Assembly: GCA_003021745.1 (NCBI GenBank)
Contig: PXQY01000048.1
Location: 1-37,814 of the forward strand
DNA from: Halobacteriales archaeon QH_7_69_31
GTDB lineage: Archaea; Halobacteriota; Halobacteria; Halobacteriales; Haloarculaceae
Length of the DNA: 37,814 nucleotides
Reading direction: 5' to 3'
Shown: piece after piece, positions 9,815 through 19,455 of the stretch
Position numbering within the stretch: the first letter of the stretch is position 1
Layout of the letters: each line of letters begins with the position of its first letter
Position numbers and translations under genes: made by a program
The notes under the pieces: generated by a model
The model's database searches: none
Told to the model about the DNA's origin: nothing
Seen by the model: the letters and a program-made list of their open reading frames with translations, nothing else

Positions 9815-10213
9815 ATGGCAGGTGCCACAACCACGCGATCGGAGGTACAGACCGGCAGCGGCCAGCAGAAGACCGTCGCGCTCATCTTCGGGGCGGTGTT
9901 CACCCTCGTCGGGATACTCGGACCGATACTCGGCGGAGCGAACGACCCCCTGATCGTCTTCGGCCGGAACTACCTGCACGACGTCGTCCACCTCGCGAGC
10001 GGTCTCGTGGGGCTCGGTGCCGGGGCGTACGCCGGCGGGACGTTCGCGGGCGAGTACCTGAAGGGTTTCGGCGTGGTGTATCTGGTCGTCCCCCTCGCCG
10101 GGTTCGCGCTCCCCGGCGTGTTCGAGAACCTGATCGCGCTGAACATGGCGGACAACGTGCTCCACCTCGTGCTCGCCGTCGGGCTGTTGGGCGCCGGGTT
10201 CGGACTGGACTGA
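9815..10213 (+). CDS. DUF4383-like membrane protein
   Basis: MAGATTTRSEVQTGSGQQKTVALIFGAVFTLVGILGPILGG...NYLHDVVHLASGLVGLGAG...NMADNVLHLVLAVGLLGAGFGLD. Confidence 0.85.
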   Translation: MAGATTTRSEVQTGSGQQKTVALIFGAVFTLVGILGPILGGANDPLIVFGRNYLHDVVHLASGLVGLGAGAYAGGTFAGEYLKGFGVVYLVVPLAGFALPGVFENLIALNMADNVLHLVLAVGLLGAGFGLD

Positions 10214-10471
10214 CGACGGCTCGCCGCCTCGCTTCTTCGGGACGCAACCGGGGTAGCGACGTCTCGAAACAGTGCCTTCGCGCCGCTGGGTCGGGCCCTG
10301 CGGCGAGAAACGTACGTCTCCGCTACTCCTGGGTCGGGTTGCCGGCTTCCCTGTAACGCGTGGGAGCCAGCGACCCTCGAGGGCGCCAGGGCCTACAGCG
10401 GACAGCACAGGTGCCCGCCAGGTGAGGAACCCCGAACGGACGGAGATGCACCCGAACGCAGCCGCCGGCGG

Positions 10472-12856
10472 TTACAGGGGCGTGCCGGCGATCAGCACGG
10501 TGTCCGTCCCGCCGAAGGTGTCCGACTCGGAGCCGTGCTCTCTGTCTTCGTCCTCCGGGAACGCCCACTCGGTGAGGACGGCCTCCGCCGGGCCGAGCGA
10601 GTACGCCCCGGACTTTCCGGGGCCGCCCTCCGGCGTGCGGACGAAGTACGTGAACGTCACGCTGGCGTCACCGTCGACTTCGCTCGCCGACACAGTGTCG
10701 TCGCTGGCCGACTGGAAGAGCCGGAGCCGGGTCCGGGACTCGCCCGTGTCGCCCTGGTCGGCGGCGACCGTCGCCTGGTCGCTGTACTCGTCGATCAGTG
10801 TCCACTCGGCGGGGATCTCGTCGTACACCTCGACCTCGTCGGTCGCCTCGTCGTCGAACGAGTCGATGGTGACCGAGACCTGCTGGGTGCGTGAATCCTG
10901 ATTGACGGAGCTGTCGGTGCTCCGGCTCCCCGACGCGGTGAGGTCGATCACGTCCGGCGGCGTGACCGTCTCCGGCGGCTCCACGAGGGCGTCGAGGCCG
11001 GTGTCGAGGTCCTCGATGGTGAGGACGCCGTTGGCGAGGTCCTCGGCCGTCTCGACGGCCGCCTCGGCGTCGACGAACCCGGTACCGGTGTTGACGACCC
11101 GGTAATTCGGGTTGTGGTCGGCCGCGGCGTGCTCGAGGACGCGCATAGTGTCGATCGGCGACAGCTCCTCGCCGCCGCTTTCCTCGCGGTGGGCCTGCCG
11201 GACGAGCATCGCGATGCCGGCCGCGCCGGGACAGGCCATCGAGGTCCCGGACAGCCGCCCGTAGAACGGTTCGCCGGCGCCGAACTCGCCGAGCGGCCCG
11301 AGGACGTCGAACTTGTCCTGCGTGCTCATGACCTGGTTGCCGTGGGTGCTCAGGCCGGGGCGGTACAGCGTGATTGGCCGTGCACTCCGGAGATCGCCCG
11401 TCTTCTGGTATGAGGTGTACTCGATCTCGTACTCGGCTGTGACCGAGTCCTCCGGCTCGAGTTCGATGAGATACTCGGAGCCGCCGACGACGTCGACGGT
11501 CAGGGTGTCGTGCTGTTTCAGGATCTCCTCGCGCGACTGTGCGATCTCGACCCAATCGTCGCCACGGCTCTCGTAAACTCGCATCCGGACCCACTGACCC
11601 TCGGGATTCAGCGACAGCGTCAGGTCGACGAGGTCGACGTTATCGGCGGTCGTGAAGTGTTCGTAGTTCGACCCGGTGTCCTCGTCGACCACACCGATGA
11701 GGGCGGGCCCGGTGTTCACTGCTGGCCCGACAGAGCCTGTAAACGTCTGTTCGTTGACCGTCCGGGTTCCGTTGTTCTGGATGTCGAAGAAATCTTCTAG
11801 ATTGCTGATCAGGAGGTCGCGGTCGTAGAATTCCGCCCGGACGTCACTCCGACCCCGAGACGAGAAGTCCACTATCGGGCGGTTGTTCGCGTTGTCCTCC
11901 GGGTCGATCGTCTTCTGGGCGGCACCGACACCGAGAACGTGCGGCGCCTTCGCGAACCGGCTGCCCGTGTTTTCACCGGCCTCGCCGTCGTTCCCGTACG
12001 CGAAGACAGGGAGGACACCTTCCTGGAACACCTTCCACGTGGCGACGTTGACCGGGTCGTTCGGGTTGTAGACGTTCCCGCGGGCGACGCCGTATGAGTT
12101 CGACACGACGTCCGGCTGGAAGTCCGGCTCTGTCCGGATGCGGCCGAGCAGGTGGTTCCAGGCGGACACGACGTACGGCAGGTAGATGTACTGGGTCGTG
12201 CTGTAACTGGTGATCGTTGCCCCTGGGGCCATCCCGGTGTAGTCGCCCCGCACGCCGCCACCGCCATCGCCGGCGGCGATCCCGGTGCAGTGGAGCCCGT
12301 GGCCCAGTTCGTCGGTGTCGCCATCGCGGGCGTCCACCCAGAACGGAGCGCGGGGGCCCGTCGGTTCGTCGACGTAGCGGTAGTTCGCCTCGACGCGGCC
12401 CCGGAAGCCGGGGTGGCTCCCGTCGATCCCGGAGTCGATGATGGCGAAGTGTGCGTCTTCGCCCTCGTAGCCCAGCTCGTGGGCCGCGTCGACGGCCATG
12501 GACTCCCGGGACGTCGAGTCGTTGTACCACTCGAGTTCCTCGGCGCGCTTGACGCGACGCACCGAGGGCCAGCCGGCGACAGTCTGCAGCTGGTCGGCGT
12601 CGAGGAACGTCCACGCGATGTCGACGTGCTCGAAGACGTGGTACGGTTCATCGAGGTCCAGCGAATCCAGTCGCGTCGCGCTCTCGCTGTCGTCGAAGAC
12701 GATCAGCGACTCCTGGAGGCCGCCGTTTTCGTCGAACGAGTCGTCCAGGACGCGTGTCGACACCTCGGAGGCGCCGGCCGTCCCGGTCAGCGCTGCGCCG
12801 GCGCCCGCGGCGCCGACGACCTGCACGAACCGCCGTCTGGGTAGTTCACCGTGCAT
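10472..12856 (-). CDS. Subtilisin-like serine protease (S8) with Tat signal
   Basis: Tat motif PRRRFVQVVGAAGAGAAL; Asp AIIDSGIDGSHPG, His LGHGLHCTGIAAG, oxyanion VVSNSYG, Ser LSGTSMACPGAAGIAM. Confidence 0.93.
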   Translation of the reverse strand: MHGELPRRRFVQVVGAAGAGAALTGTAGASEVSTRVLDDSFDENGGLQESLIVFDDSESATRLDSLDLDEPYHVFEHVDIAWTFLDADQLQTVAGWPSVRRVKRAEELEWYNDSTSRESMAVDAAHELGYEGEDAHFAIIDSGIDGSHPGFRGRVEANYRYVDEPTGPRAPFWVDARDGDTDELGHGLHCTGIAAGDGGGGVRGDYTGMAPGATITSYSTTQYIYLPYVVSAWNHLLGRIRTEPDFQPDVVSNSYGVARGNVYNPNDPVNVATWKVFQEGVLPVFAYGNDGEAGENTGSRFAKAPHVLGVGAAQKTIDPEDNANNRPIVDFSSRGRSDVRAEFYDRDLLISNLEDFFDIQNNGTRTVNEQTFTGSVGPAVNTGPALIGVVDEDTGSNYEHFTTADNVDLVDLTLSLNPEGQWVRMRVYESRGDDWVEIAQSREEILKQHDTLTVDVVGGSEYLIELEPEDSVTAEYEIEYTSYQKTGDLRSARPITLYRPGLSTHGNQVMSTQDKFDVLGPLGEFGAGEPFYGRLSGTSMACPGAAGIAMLVRQAHREESGGEELSPIDTMRVLEHAAADHNPNYRVVNTGTGFVDAEAAVETAEDLANGVLTIEDLDTGLDALVEPPETVTPPDVIDLTASGSRSTDSSVNQDSRTQQVSVTIDSFDDEATDEVEVYDEIPAEWTLIDEYSDQATVAADQGDTGESRTRLRLFQSASDDTVSASEVDGDASVTFTYFVRTPEGGPGKSGAYSLGPAEAVLTEWAFPEDEDREHGSESDTFGGTDTVLIAGTPL

Positions 12857-12947
12857 CGTGTCTCCCACTCTCGCGTCCTCCCCCTTCAAGGGAGTAGAAA
12901 AACCGTCCAAACGTCCGTGGTATAACCGTCCGAACGTCCGACCCCGC

Positions 12948-13337
12948 TCAGTCGGCGGTGGTCCGACGATCGACCGACCATTTCCAACCGGAGGCGGTCC
13001 GCAGGCCCTCGAACAGCCGTCGCAACCCAGGCGGGTCCGTCCCCGGGAGCGCGTGAAACTCCACCGTCCCGTCGCGGACGGCGACGCGGAACGTATCCCC
13101 CGTTCGGTGGTCGTGGACGAGGTACAGCGGCATCGGGAGGTCGAACCAGTCCCCGTAGGTGTAGCCGTCGGCCGACAGCACCGATTCGACGAGTTCGACG
13201 AGGCCATCGTCATCGACGGCGGTACCGGGCGCGAGGTCGAAGGCGGTCTGACCCTCGTACTCGACGCCGCCGCGGCGCGGATATCGACGCCTGGGCCGCT
13301 CGGCGATCGCGAACCGGGGCGTCGATTCGCGCGTCAC
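12948..13337 (-). CDS. Conserved haloarchaeal hypothetical protein
   Basis: EYEGQTAFDLAPGTAVDDDGLVELVESVLSADGYTYGDWFDLPMPLYLVHDHRTGDTFRVAVRDG; GTG at 13337 with TTAAG-type box about 25 nt upstream. Confidence 0.65.
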   Translation of the reverse strand: MTRESTPRFAIAERPRRRYPRRGGVEYEGQTAFDLAPGTAVDDDGLVELVESVLSADGYTYGDWFDLPMPLYLVHDHRTGDTFRVAVRDGTVEFHALPGTDPPGLRRLFEGLRTASGWKWSVDRRTTAD

Positions 13338-13562
13338 GATGCGAGTTTCGTCGGCTCCCCGCTTAAGCTTCCGGTGGGTCGGCGTGTGGATGGAACAGTT
13401 CTCGGACGGACGTGATCGAACTGGAGCCGTTCCCGACGACTCCACCACCCGGGGTCCTGAACCGTCCGTGCGAGCCCCGGCCCACCGGGCCTGGCCGGGG
13501 CCAGACCGGCGTCATACGGTGGTCTGACGTAATTTTATGGGACGTGTCGCCCAGGGAGCCGT

Positions 13563-13997
13563 ATGGGAACGTTCGAACGGCCCACCCCGAACCTCGGCAC
13601 CGAGCGGGACATCCTCGAAAAGCGCGCGATGGCGTTCGTCGTCGACCTGCTCATCCTGGCCGTCGTCCTGGGACTCGCGACCAACGTCGCGTTCATGGTC
13701 GCAGTGCCACTCGGCTTCCTCTCGATGGCGCTCAGCGTCGTCGTCGCGTTCGCGTACTTCAGCTACCTCGAGGCCGCCCTCGGCCAGACGCTGGGCAAGA
13801 CGGCCATGGGCATCGTGGTCATCTCGGAGGACGACGACCCCATCTCGACGAGGGCGTCGCTGATCCGGACCCTGTTGCGTCCCGTCGACACCATCGGCCT
13901 CCTCGCCATGTTCCTGACGGACCGGCGGCAACGGCTCGGCGACCTGGCGGCCAACACGATCGTCGTCGACACCAAGGCCAAACCCCCGGCGCTGTAG
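13563..13997 (+). CDS. RDD family membrane protein
   Basis: ILEKRAMAFVVDLLILAVVLG...GQTLGKTAMGIVVISEDDDPIS...RQRLGDLAANTIVVD. Confidence 0.9.
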   Translation: MGTFERPTPNLGTERDILEKRAMAFVVDLLILAVVLGLATNVAFMVAVPLGFLSMALSVVVAFAYFSYLEAALGQTLGKTAMGIVVISEDDDPISTRASLIRTLLRPVDTIGLLAMFLTDRRQRLGDLAANTIVVDTKAKPPAL

Positions 13998-14384
13998 ACG
14001 GGCGAACGTTCAAACACGGAGACGGGGCCACGTCCCCGCGTGTACTGATCCGTCGTCGGCGGCCGGACGAGACGGGAGCGCGGGACACCGCCGCCGAACG
14101 CGTTCGTTCCGCCCGCTCGAATCAGCGGCGGCACCCGGTTTGCCACTCGAATCGCGGCCCCCGCACGACGTGCGGCCCACCCACATCGCCGCGGCACGGT
14201 CCCGGGACAATCTGTGGGTCTCCGATCCCAGCACTGCAGGAAGGGTGAACCCATAGACAGGCGTCCACTGACGTGACGGCTGATGGAAATCACGGTCCGC
14301 TCCCGTTCACTGGCGAGGACCCCGAGATTGGGAGCGTTCCTAGACCGCGCGGCCGCGTGGGCCACTGATCATCCGCTCGAGAAC

Positions 14385-14705
14385 ACCCCACGGCCGAGGG
14401 ACGGACCTCCTGGCCGTCATCGACGGCGACGGCACCCTCCGAGAGGGGGCCTCGGCGCTGGTCGACGCGGACCTCCGGACGCCCACGTTCGTGGTCCCGG
14501 CCGGCCGCGGCAACTCCACCGACAGACACCTCTACGGCGACGCCGATTGGCCGGCGCTCGCTCCAGGGGGAGGCTCGCCGCCGGCGCCGACGCCCGCCCG
14601 CTGGACGTCGGCCGGGTCGACTGTACCCCGACCATCCAGCAACGGTACGTGAGGGTCGCCTACCCCGGCGGGATGATTGCGCTTGGGGGGGCGAACGATT
14701 CATGA
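14385..14705 (+). pseudogene. Relic of a diacylglycerol/lipid kinase (DAGK catalytic domain)
   Basis: Frame 1: TDLLAVIDGDGTLREGASALVDADLRTPTFVVPAGRGNSTDRHLYGDADWPALA; shift in a G-run near 14565-14571 to frame 3: RLAAGADARPLDVGRVDCTPTIQQRYV; no intact N-terminus, GGDGT reads DGDGT. Confidence 0.65.
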
Positions 14706-14771
14706 ACGATGGCGTCGAACCGGTGGCGCACAAAAAGCATTTATCCGTGAGCCTGTGTGTAAGTAGCACAC

Positions 14772-16010
14772 ATGTCGATGAAACCGGGCCCGCCCGACAC
14801 GGGGGCCCGCGAGGAGTCGATCTCGGTCGTCTACGTCGACGACTACGAGGAACTCTGTGAACTCACGGCCGAGGGCCTCGAAGACGCGAGCGACCGGCTC
14901 GCCGTCGAGACGACGACCGACCCCGAAACCGTCCTCGACCGGGTCGAGGAGTTCGACTGCGTGGTGGCCGACTACGCCATGCCGGAGATGGACGGCCTGG
15001 ACCTGCTCCGCCGCGTCCGGGTCACCACGGAGGAGCTTCCCTTCATCCTGTACACCGGTCAGGGGAACGAGAACGTCGCGAGCGAGGCGATCTCGCTCGG
15101 CGCGACCGACTACCTGGCGAAGACGGGCGGCCCCGAGCGGTTCATCCGTCTCGCCCACCGGATCGAGAACGTGGTCGACGCCGGACGCGCCTCGGCCCAA
15201 GCCAAGCGGGCGCGACAGCGAGCGCGGGCCACCATCGAGCGGGAGCGTGGCCGGCTGCACGCGCTCATCGAGTACTCGCCGACTGTCACGGGGATACTCG
15301 ACGGCGAGGGCCGGTTCCAGTTCCTCAGCCCGTCCGTGGAGGACGTCACCGGCTTCTCGTCCCACCAGCTCCAGGGGGAGATCGCCTTCGAGTACGTCCA
15401 CGATGAGGACCGGGAACGGGCCGAGCGGGCGTTCGGCAACCTCCTCGAGGAGCCGGGCCGATCGGTGACGGTCGAGATCCGCTTCCGGGAACGGGAGGGC
15501 GGCTGGCGCCACGTGGAGGTCCACGGGACCAACCACCTCGAGAACCCGGACGTCGAAGGAGTCATCTTCAACGCCCAGGACGTCACCGACCGGAAGCAAA
15601 CCCAAAACGAGCTCAGCCGGGAGCGGACCCTCACCCAGCGGGTGTTCGAACTGACGCCGTGCCCGCTCATGTTACTCGGCGAGGAGGGTCGGATCCGGCG
15701 GGTCAACGACCGTGCCACCGAGGTGTTCGACGCGGACCGGTCGACGCTGCAGGGCCACCGGCCGGCGGAGTCGTCGGTCACGTTCCGGGACGACCGCGGC
15801 GACGACATCGACGCCGGCGACGACCTCTGGGCGGTCGTTTCCCACGCCCGGCGACCGGTCCGGGACGCCGAATGTGTCGCCGCGCTGCCGAGCGGCGAGT
15901 ACCGCCTCCGGGTGAGCGCCGCCCCGATCAGGGAGGCCGACGAGCGGTACGTCCTCGTCGCCGTGGAGAATGCGGACCCGCTGCAGTCTGGCGACGACGA
16001 CACCACGTGA
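14772..16010 (+). CDS. Response regulator receiver + PAS domain protein, no kinase domain
   Basis: REC: VVYVDDYEELCELTAEGLE...DCVVADYAMPEMDGLDLLRRVR...PFILYTGQGNENVASEAISLGATDYLAK; PAS: RGRLHALIEYSPTVTGILDGEGRFQFLSPSVEDVTGF; RTLTQRVFELTPCPLMLLGEEGRIRRVNDRATEVF. Confidence 0.9.
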   Translation: MSMKPGPPDTGAREESISVVYVDDYEELCELTAEGLEDASDRLAVETTTDPETVLDRVEEFDCVVADYAMPEMDGLDLLRRVRVTTEELPFILYTGQGNENVASEAISLGATDYLAKTGGPERFIRLAHRIENVVDAGRASAQAKRARQRARATIERERGRLHALIEYSPTVTGILDGEGRFQFLSPSVEDVTGFSSHQLQGEIAFEYVHDEDRERAERAFGNLLEEPGRSVTVEIRFREREGGWRHVEVHGTNHLENPDVEGVIFNAQDVTDRKQTQNELSRERTLTQRVFELTPCPLMLLGEEGRIRRVNDRATEVFDADRSTLQGHRPAESSVTFRDDRGDDIDAGDDLWAVVSHARRPVRDAECVAALPSGEYRLRVSAAPIREADERYVLVAVENADPLQSGDDDTT

Positions 16011-16196
16011 GGCGGCTGCGACCGTCGCCCGGCGTGACACGCGTGCGGATCGAGACCGCCGAGGGCGGCCTACTCGGCCAGGTCCGCCAGACCGACGCCG
16101 TCTCGTCGGCGTCGGCAGCGGGCACGACCCGACGGTCGAGCACCGCGCTCCGGTCGGGGCCGGAAACGCTTTGTATCGGCGCGTGCCATTCGAAAC

Positions 16197-16547
16197 GTGG
16201 ACGACGACCGGAGCATCGAGGACGTCCTCGACACCATCGGCGATCAGCACGCCCGGACGGTGCTCGCCTCCATCAGCCGGGAGCCGCGGTCGGCCAAGGA
16301 GCTGAGCGGGGTCTGTGACCTCTCGCTGCCGACGATCTACCGGCGCCTGGAGATCCTGGAGGGACACGACCTCGTGACCGAACGGACGACCGTCGCCGAG
16401 GACGGCAACCACTACAACGTCTACGAGTGCAACTTCGAAAGTACCGTCATCCGGCTCGAGGACGACGAGTACAACGTCCGCATCTACCGGAGGGAGAACC
16501 TGCCGGATCGGTTCACCCAGCTGTGGGACGACCTGAGCCCGGAGTAA
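16197..16547 (+). CDS. Winged-helix (ArsR-like) transcriptional regulator
   Basis: GTG start, MDDDRSIEDVLDTIGDQHARTVLASISREPRSAKELSGVCDLSLPTIYRRLEILEGHDLV. Confidence 0.88.
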   Translation: MDDDRSIEDVLDTIGDQHARTVLASISREPRSAKELSGVCDLSLPTIYRRLEILEGHDLVTERTTVAEDGNHYNVYECNFESTVIRLEDDEYNVRIYRRENLPDRFTQLWDDLSPE

Positions 16548-16591
16548 CCGCCGTCACGTAGTTTTAATACCGCCGCCGGGGTTGCCGGCCT

Positions 16592-16882
16592 ATGGTCACG
16601 GTCCTCCAGGGCGTGCTCGTCCTCGTGCGGCTCGCCCTCTTCGGGCTCTCGCTCGGCCTCACGCTGATCAGCTTCCAGGCGTACACGAAACGGCCGAGCG
16701 AGCGCCTCCAGTACGCGTTCATCGGTTTCGCGTTCATCAGCATGGGGATCGCGGTGACGAACCTGACGACCCAGGTCGCCCTCGACAGCGACCTCGGGTC
16801 GACCCTCCAGCTCCTCCAGATCGCCGAGACCATCCCCTACATCATCGGCTTCGTGATGATCTACCTCTCGCTGTACCGATAG
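16592..16882 (+). CDS. Small haloarchaeal membrane protein paired with the upstream winged-helix regulator (DUF7521-like)
   Basis: MVTVLQGVLVLVRLALFGLSLGLTLISFQAYTKRPSERLQYAFIGFAFISMGIAV...; three hydrophobic segments. Confidence 0.8.
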   Translation: MVTVLQGVLVLVRLALFGLSLGLTLISFQAYTKRPSERLQYAFIGFAFISMGIAVTNLTTQVALDSDLGSTLQLLQIAETIPYIIGFVMIYLSLYR

Positions 16883-17014
16883 CGGATGATCCGGCCTTCG
16901 CCGACCGCTCGCTGTCGTCCGAGGGGAGGTTCGTCGCGTGGGCCCGCCATCGGCCGCTCGATGGCCGCCCCGTCGAGCGGTTCGTCGCGTGAGCCCGCCA
17001 GCAGCCGGGGCGGC

Positions 17015-17137
17015 CTACAGGAGGGTACCGGCGGCGAAGTACGCGACGCCGACGAGGAACGTGAGACCCAGCACGCCGGTCGTGATGAGGACGACGGGCG
17101 AGAGCTGCTCTTCGTGCTCGACGATGAGGCGGTCCAT
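17015..17137 (-). CDS. 40-aa single-TM micro-protein
   Basis: MDRLIVEHEEQLSPVVLITTGVLGLTFLVGVAYFAAGTLL; clean ATG and stop, one hydrophobic helix; only visible inside a longer ORF in the track. Confidence 0.6.
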   Translation of the reverse strand: MDRLIVEHEEQLSPVVLITTGVLGLTFLVGVAYFAAGTLL

Positions 17138-17217
17138 GGCCACCTCGACGGCACGGGCCGGAAAAAGCGTTTGGGGACGGAAACGTTCATCCGTCCCACA
17201 GCGCTGTCCCCACGTGG

Positions 17218-17796
17218 ATGTCGCTGGACCGTCGTCCGGCGGCCGGGGTGGCTGACCGCTCGCCGCTGCCGCCAGTCCTGGCCGTCGTCTGTGGGCTGCC
17301 CGGCGTCGGCAAGTCAACCGTGGCCCGCGCCATCGCGGATCGGATACCCGCCACCGTCCTCCGCACGGACGTCCTCCGGACGGAGCTGTACGCCGACCCC
17401 TCGTACACCACCGCCGAAACCGTCGACGTCTACGACGAACTCCTCACACGGGCGTTCGACCACCTCGACGTCGGGGAGTCGGTCGTGCTCGACGCGACGT
17501 TCAAGACCGGCGAGCGCCGCATCCAGGCCCGCGACCTCGCCAGCCAGGTCGGTGCCCGGTTCCGGCTCGTCCGCGTCGAGTGCGAGGCGTCGGTGCTCGA
17601 GGGCCGCATCGAGGAGCGGGACGGGGTGAGCGACGCCGACTTTGACGTCCACGTCGAGTTCCGCGACCGGTTCGAGCCCCTCGCCATCGACCACGTCGTG
17701 GTCGACAACTCCGGGTCGAGGGCCGCGACCGAGGACCGCGTCGCGCGGGCGTTCGGGGACGTGGTCGCTGCCAACCCGCGCCGACCGGCACGCTGA
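17218..17796 (+). CDS. AAA-family P-loop kinase-like ATPase
   Basis: VVCGLPGVGKSTVARAIADRI...VLRTDVLRTEL...ESVVLDATFKTGERR. Confidence 0.88.
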   Translation: MSLDRRPAAGVADRSPLPPVLAVVCGLPGVGKSTVARAIADRIPATVLRTDVLRTELYADPSYTTAETVDVYDELLTRAFDHLDVGESVVLDATFKTGERRIQARDLASQVGARFRLVRVECEASVLEGRIEERDGVSDADFDVHVEFRDRFEPLAIDHVVVDNSGSRAATEDRVARAFGDVVAANPRRPAR

Positions 17797-18121
17797 AAGA
17801 GCCCTCGGATCGAACCTCCGTGGTCGGACCGAACCTACGGGTCCCTCGCCCGACGGGTACGGTTACCCGATAGTAACCCGGACGAGTGCCGCGACGCCCC
17901 CGGACACATCCCGGGACCGTCCATCGCGCCCGATGGCTTCCGGCATCACGGTGGGAGCCGACGCAGTGCCGGTGCCGATTCCGGTCGGGTCCTCGAGGTC
18001 GCTCTCCGAGTGTCACCGTCTTTATGGGACATGACTCCGAAGCGGCGTCTCGAACCGTGAACGACACTCCGCCCGCTACCTCCGTCGTCGTCTCGAGCGT
18101 GGCCACCGTGCCGGAGGATCC

Positions 18122-19120
18122 ATGAGCGGGGACGTGAGTACGGCGCGTTCGGTGCGGAGCATCGACGGCGCGCGGGAACGAGCGATGCACTGGTTCCTTC
18201 TCGGCGGCAACCGCCTCGCCGTGTCGGCGGTCCTCGTCGGAGCCGTCGTCGCCGTGTTCGTCCCCCTGACTCAGTTCGGGGTGCTGGCCGTCGGGCCGAA
18301 AAGCGCCGCCGCGTCGGCCTTTTCCAGTGGCCTCATCGCCGGAACGGTGACGCTCGTGACCATCGCACTGTCCATCGACCAGCTCATCCTGTCGCGCGTG
18401 TTCGGGTCCCCGAACGAGCTGTTCGACCGCCTCGGGGGGACGGAGGACCTCCGCGGTCGCCTCCGGGACCGCGCCGACGAACCGGCCGTGCCGAACGACC
18501 CGGCCGAGTTCCTCGAGCTGGTGGCCGAGACGCTGACCGAGCGCGCGAACCGCCTCGGATCCTCGCCCGGCGACGCCGACGGCCTCCCGGCTGAGGTAGC
18601 GGAGTACGCGACGGGAATCGCCGCCTACGGGGAGAGCATGTCCGGGAAGATAGAGGGCCAGACAGCCATCGTGAACATCCTGGAGGTCATCCTCGGCACC
18701 GAGTACGCCCGGAACCTGACCGCGACGCGACACGTGCGAAACGAGTACGGCGACCGGCTCTCCGAGGCGGCACTCGGGGAACTCGAAGCCATCGTGGACC
18801 TCCTGGAAGCTGTCGCGGTGACACGGCAGTTCTTCAAGACGCTCTCGCTCCAGCAGGACCTCGCCCGACTCTCCCGGCTCGTCGCCTACAGCGGGTTCGT
18901 CGCACTCGTCGTCAGCATCGCGATGGCGCTCATCTACCGGCCGGACTCCGTCACCGTCCCGGCGCGGCATCTCCCGCTCGTGTTCAGCCTGGCAATAGGG
19001 GGCATCCTCGCGCCGCTCGCCGTCTTCCTCGCGTACGTGCTCCGGTCGGCCACCATCGCCCACCATACCGTCTCAGTCGGGCCCTTCGTCCCGCCCGAGG
19101 AACGGGCAGACGAGGGGTGA
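18122..19120 (+). CDS. Conserved haloarchaeal multi-pass membrane protein
   Basis: Two N-terminal and two C-terminal hydrophobic segments (LAVSAVLVGAVVAVFVPL; LVAYSGFVALVVSIAMALIY; FSLAIGGILAPLAVFLAYVL). Confidence 0.75.
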   Translation: MSGDVSTARSVRSIDGARERAMHWFLLGGNRLAVSAVLVGAVVAVFVPLTQFGVLAVGPKSAAASAFSSGLIAGTVTLVTIALSIDQLILSRVFGSPNELFDRLGGTEDLRGRLRDRADEPAVPNDPAEFLELVAETLTERANRLGSSPGDADGLPAEVAEYATGIAAYGESMSGKIEGQTAIVNILEVILGTEYARNLTATRHVRNEYGDRLSEAALGELEAIVDLLEAVAVTRQFFKTLSLQQDLARLSRLVAYSGFVALVVSIAMALIYRPDSVTVPARHLPLVFSLAIGGILAPLAVFLAYVLRSATIAHHTVSVGPFVPPEERADEG

Positions 19121-19455
19121 GGAGCCGTCGTCACGCCGGGATTAGCAGACCTCGTTTGTCGGGACGAGCTGGCTCGCCACGTCCGGACCGGTCACGCGTC
19201 CCCTGGGGGGCGAGCCGGTCGGCCCCGGGCGCGTCGGCCACCTCGACTCTCGACCCATCGGAGTCGGATTCAGCAGGAGGCTCGGCGACGACCGTACGCC
19301 CACGGTCAGCGTCCGCGACGTTCGGTCGACGGGCAATGGTACACGGCACCCACCACTGGGACCCCTCCACGTGTCCTTTGAACGCCGAGCTTGCCGCTAC
19401 CATTACAATCGAGCACGCAGAGTTGCTCGCCACGAACCAGGAGAGAGCAACCGAA

